A stretch of DNA of 8,323 nucleotides from an uncultured Oscillospiraceae bacterium (GTDB lineage Bacteria; Bacillota; Clostridia; Oscillospirales; Ruminococcaceae), in assembly GCA_900552845.1 (NCBI GenBank), contig USBC01000072.1:1-8323 (forward strand). The letters are read 5' to 3'. The position numbers were made by a program, and so were the translations under genes. This document shows positions 6,258-8,323 of the stretch, piece by piece. The notes beneath the pieces are model-generated. The model worked only from the letters and a program-made list of their open reading frames with translations, was not told the origin of the DNA and did no database searches. The number at the start of each line of letters is the position of its first letter. Within the stretch, counting starts at the first letter, position 1.

Positions 6258-7100
6258 TTAGTTGGCGGCTACCGCCCCTGCAGCGGAAATGAGACCCGCT
6301 GCCTCGGAAGAAGTGATGTACTCAAAGAACTTCTGAGCGCATTCGCTCAACACCTTTCCCTCTACTGTTACCAGTACAAACGGACGCTGAATTGCATAGC
6401 TTCCGTCCTTTACGGTCTCCTCACTCGGAACGACCCCATTTACGGAAAGCGCCTTCACAGTATCCTTGATGGAAGCCAACGATGCATAGCCGATAGCATC
6501 AGGATTCTGGGCTACGGTAGTGATCACATCGCCGGTGGAGGTCAGCTCCTGACGGTACTGGCAAGCATCGGCGGTACCGGTAATCGTCTCAAAGCCGTCA
6601 CGGGTGCCGCTGCCGGCTTCACGACCGATGAGCACGATTTCAGCATCATTGCCGCCAAGGTCTTTCCAGTTGGTGATCTTACCGGTGTAGATATCGGCGA
6701 TCTGCTCAATGGTCAGATCCTTGACAGGATTTTCGGGATTTACGATGATAGCAATGCCGTCATACGCTAAGACAGTCTCTTTCAGCCCGGCTTTCTTTTC
6801 CTCGGCTTTCAGTGCACGGCTGGAAAGACCGATATCACAGCGCCCTTCCTGTACTGCCTTGATTCCGGAACCGGAACCGGTGGGATTGTAGGTAAAGGTA
6901 ATGCTCTTGTTTTCGTTCATGAAGGCTTCACCCAGTGTATTGATGACCTTCTGCATAGAGGTGGAGCCATCGGTGGACACCGAGCCGGACAGTTCGCTGG
7001 GCTGAGGATCGGTTTGGGGTTCATTGGTATTGCCGCAGCCGGTCAGCAGCAAAGCGGCAGCGCAGGCGATTGCCAGAAGAATTGCAATGTACTTTTTCAT
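6258..7100 (-). CDS. pstS: Phosphate-binding lipoprotein PstS
   Basis: High-affinity phosphate receptor that delivers substrate to PstC-PstA from the outer face of the membrane. The 280-residue precursor begins MKKYIAILLAIACAAALLLTGC: a basic tip, a hydrophobic core and lipobox LTGC, so it is cleaved before Cys22 and lipid-anchored. A short flexible Asn/Pro/Gln/Thr linker (23-36) follows. The phosphate-site motifs of the PBP-like family are present: DGSTSM at 44-49, TGSGSGIKAV at 74-83 and GREAGSGTRDGFE at 159-171. Further hallmarks are DIGLSSR at 89-95 and IADIYTGKITNWKDLGG at 134-150. The start is ATG 7100 with AAAGGA about 9 nt upstream. It is first in the operon, preceded by a 124-nt gap to the terminator of the next gene, and separated from pstC by a 65-nt gap with a hairpin. 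No defects are seen. Confidence 0.97.
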   Translation of the reverse strand: MKKYIAILLAIACAAALLLTGCGNTNEPQTDPQPSELSGSVSTDGSTSMQKVINTLGEAFMNENKSITFTYNPTGSGSGIKAVQEGRCDIGLSSRALKAEEKKAGLKETVLAYDGIAIIVNPENPVKDLTIEQIADIYTGKITNWKDLGGNDAEIVLIGREAGSGTRDGFETITGTADACQYRQELTSTGDVITTVAQNPDAIGYASLASIKDTVKALSVNGVVPSEETVKDGSYAIQRPFVLVTVEGKVLSECAQKFFEYITSSEAAGLISAAGAVAAN

Positions 7101-7140
7101 GGTTTTGTTTCCTTTCTTTTTTCATGTTCTTTTTTTCTTT

Positions 7141-7162
7141 CAGCGTCTTTAGGATAACGCTG
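7141..7162 (-). promoter_or_regulatory. Small stem-loop in the pst leader
   Basis: CAGCGT (7141-7146) pairs perfectly with ACGCTG (7157-7162) around a 10-nt loop, about 40 nt upstream of the pstS ATG. It lacks a following T run on the - strand (the next bases are GAAAGAAAAAAAG), so it is not a terminator. It could stabilise the mRNA 5' end or be chance. Confidence 0.35.
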
Positions 7163-7172
7163 CTACGTAAAG

Positions 7173-7192
7173 TACAAAATGCTGCTTTTGTA
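7173..7192 (-). promoter_or_regulatory. Inverted repeat upstream of pstS, candidate operator/promoter region
   Basis: TACAAAA and TTTTGTA form a perfect 7-bp inverted repeat with a 6-nt spacer, 73 nt upstream of the pstS start. It is the only notable symmetric element in the pst control region. On the - strand it includes TTTACA-like and TTGTAC sequences loosely resembling half sites of Firmicute PhoP boxes, but the regular 11-bp direct repeats are not clear. No convincing -35/-10 pair was found; TACTTT at 7174-7169 is a weak -10 option. Confidence 0.4.
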
Positions 7193-7217
7193 AAAAAAAC
7201 ATCAAATCCATTGAATC

Positions 7218-7252
7218 AAAAAAATCCTCCGAAGCATCTCTGCTCCGGAGGA
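7218..7252 (-). terminator. Intrinsic terminator of the MATE exporter gene
   Basis: On the - strand TCCTCCG (7252-7246) pairs with CGGAGGA (7231-7225). The stem continues through a G-T wobble and AGC/GCT to a 6-nt loop, and is followed directly by a run of seven T (7224-7218). It lies 14 nt after the MATE stop, so pst transcription is insulated from the exporter gene. Confidence 0.92.
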
Positions 7253-7266
7253 AATAGAAGAATCGG

Positions 7267-8323
7267 TCATGATTCTCCTTTTTTATCCGCCACGATATTA
7301 TTGATCCAAATACCCTTCTTCACCATCACAGCCCCGATGATACATTTAATAATTTCAAGACTCTGACAGCATGCATAGAGAAGCAGGATCGGCATGGTTG
7401 TGTATCTGCTGAGGACATATGCCACGGGAATATTGACACCCCACACAAACGCACTGTCAAACAGGAAAGTCACTATTGTCTTTCCGCCGGCACGAAGTGT
7501 AAAGTACAGTGCATTTGTCATTGCCGTAAAGGGCATCAGGCAAGCACCGATTCCGATGAGACTTGTTGCCAAATGGCGAACAGCATCTGTCGTGCGGTAA
7601 ATTAACGGGAAATAGGTTCCGGTAAATGCCATCAATACGCCGACTCCAACCGAAAGCGCCACAGAAAAAGATGTCGTCTGCCGTGCGGTTATTTTCGCCT
7701 GCTCAAAGTTCCCTGCGCCAAGCTCCTGCCCCACCATTATACTGATCACGCTGCCCATAGCCAAATATACACAGGCAAACAGGTTCCAGATTGTACTGCT
7801 GATATTGGTAGCAGCCACTACATCAAGGCTGCGCAGCGAATAGCATTGGTTTAGCATCGCCATACCGGCAGCCCATAGTCCTTCATTAAGCAATAGCGGA
7901 GTACCGCGCCGCAGAATATCACGGAACAGACGTCCCGGAATGTGAAGCGATTGATATAGTTTTTCAACATACGGGAAGCGAGCCGTATGGCGATGAGCCC
8001 ATGTAACTACAATAACCAGCTCTACAAAACGGGATAATACCGTCGCCACAGCAGCGCCAACTACACCCATGCGCGGCGCACCAAAATGTCCAAAGATAAG
8101 AATATAATTAAAGGTCAGGTTTACCAATACTGCCGCAACACCCGCCTTCATCGGCAACAGTGTCTCCCCAGTCTCTCTCAGCGTTGCAGCATACGCCTGC
8201 GTGATGGCATAGGGAAGCATTCCAATGTACATCACCTTCATATACTCTAACCCATAGCGCAGTGAAGCCTCTGCGTCCTCCACGCTGCCCTCTCCTTTTA
8301 AGTAGAGATTAATCAGTTGGGGT
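7267..8323 (-). CDS. MATE-family exporter, 5' end outside window
   Basis: Multi-pass exporter of the MATE (multidrug and toxic compound extrusion) family, expected to use an ion gradient to expel drugs or metabolites; the substrate is unknown. About 351 residues are visible out of the usual 440-460, so roughly the first 100 are missing. Hallmarks are AYAATLRETGETLLPMKAGV in the N-terminal half, NYILIFG and MGVVGAAVATVLSR, then in the C-terminal half MVGQELGAGNFEQAK and TLRAGGKT. About nine or ten hydrophobic segments are visible. A GTG at 8283 has AGGAG 8 nt upstream, but the frame stays open to the window edge and encodes plausible family sequence (PQLINLYLKGEG), so it is treated as internal. 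It ends in TGA, followed by a strong terminator, and is not co-transcribed with pst. Confidence 0.9.
   Translation of the reverse strand, partial: PQLINLYLKGEGSVEDAEASLRYGLEYMKVMYIGMLPYAITQAYAATLRETGETLLPMKAGVAAVLVNLTFNYILIFGHFGAPRMGVVGAAVATVLSRFVELVIVVTWAHRHTARFPYVEKLYQSLHIPGRLFRDILRRGTPLLLNEGLWAAGMAMLNQCYSLRSLDVVAATNISSTIWNLFACVYLAMGSVISIMVGQELGAGNFEQAKITARQTTSFSVALSVGVGVLMAFTGTYFPLIYRTTDAVRHLATSLIGIGACLMPFTAMTNALYFTLRAGGKTIVTFLFDSAFVWGVNIPVAYVLSRYTTMPILLLYACCQSLEIIKCIIGAVMVKKGIWINNIVADKKGES

Noticed and set aside
8281..8283. GTG with a well-placed AGGAG as the start of the MATE gene
   Set aside because: A product starting here would lack the first transmembrane helices, and the frame continues upstream with plausible family sequence. 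An internal start cannot be excluded but is not supported.
1..8323. CRISPR arrays, tRNA/rRNA genes, insertion sequences, phage genes, riboswitches
   Set aside because: Read on both strands and none seen: no regular repeats with spacers, no cloverleaf or conserved rRNA segments, no transposase or integrase sequence.

Overview
The window looks like a chromosomal segment of a low-to-mid GC Gram-positive anaerobe of class Clostridia, probably a gut commensal of the Oscillospirales/Lachnospirales kind. This is inferred from strong AGGAGG-type ribosome binding sites, a clostridial-type lipoprotein PstS, a gut-type bile salt hydrolase, a COG2265 uracil methyltransferase and a clostridial MATE exporter. 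The exact genus cannot be read from the sequence.

Layout, left to right. (1) 1-956, + strand: the C-terminal two thirds of an rlmD/rumA-like 23S rRNA m5U methyltransferase, cut by the left edge. (2) 957-1121: convergent gap with a terminator hairpin. (3) 1122-1841, - strand: an acyl-ACP thioesterase. (4) 1995-2966, + strand: a choloylglycine/bile salt hydrolase, divergent from the thioesterase across a short AT-rich promoter region. (5) 2967-3062: convergent gap with a second GCCGGT-type hairpin. (6) 7100 down to 3063, - strand: a complete phosphate uptake operon in the order pstS-pstC-pstA-pstB-phoU. (7) 7225-7252: a strong terminator for the next gene. (8) 7267-8323, - strand: a MATE-family exporter whose N terminus lies beyond the right edge.

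The pst genes form one system. PstS is a membrane-anchored lipoprotein that captures phosphate, PstC and PstA form the channel, PstB drives it with ATP, and PhoU tunes uptake and signalling. The four genes from pstC onward are tightly coupled: a 4-nt gap, an 8-nt overlap and a 1-nt overlap. pstS is set apart by 65 nt containing a hairpin, which fits the usual excess of binding protein over permease. No PhoR/PhoB-type two-component pair is in the window. The bile salt hydrolase has all the catalytic residues expected and is the clearest niche marker.

No new system is evident; most of the window is ordinary core genome. The points most worth a second look are unusual residues at two proposed catalytic positions of the thioesterase, a pair of similar palindromes bracketing the thioesterase/bile-salt-hydrolase pair, the pstS-pstC hairpin, and an inverted repeat in the pst leader.
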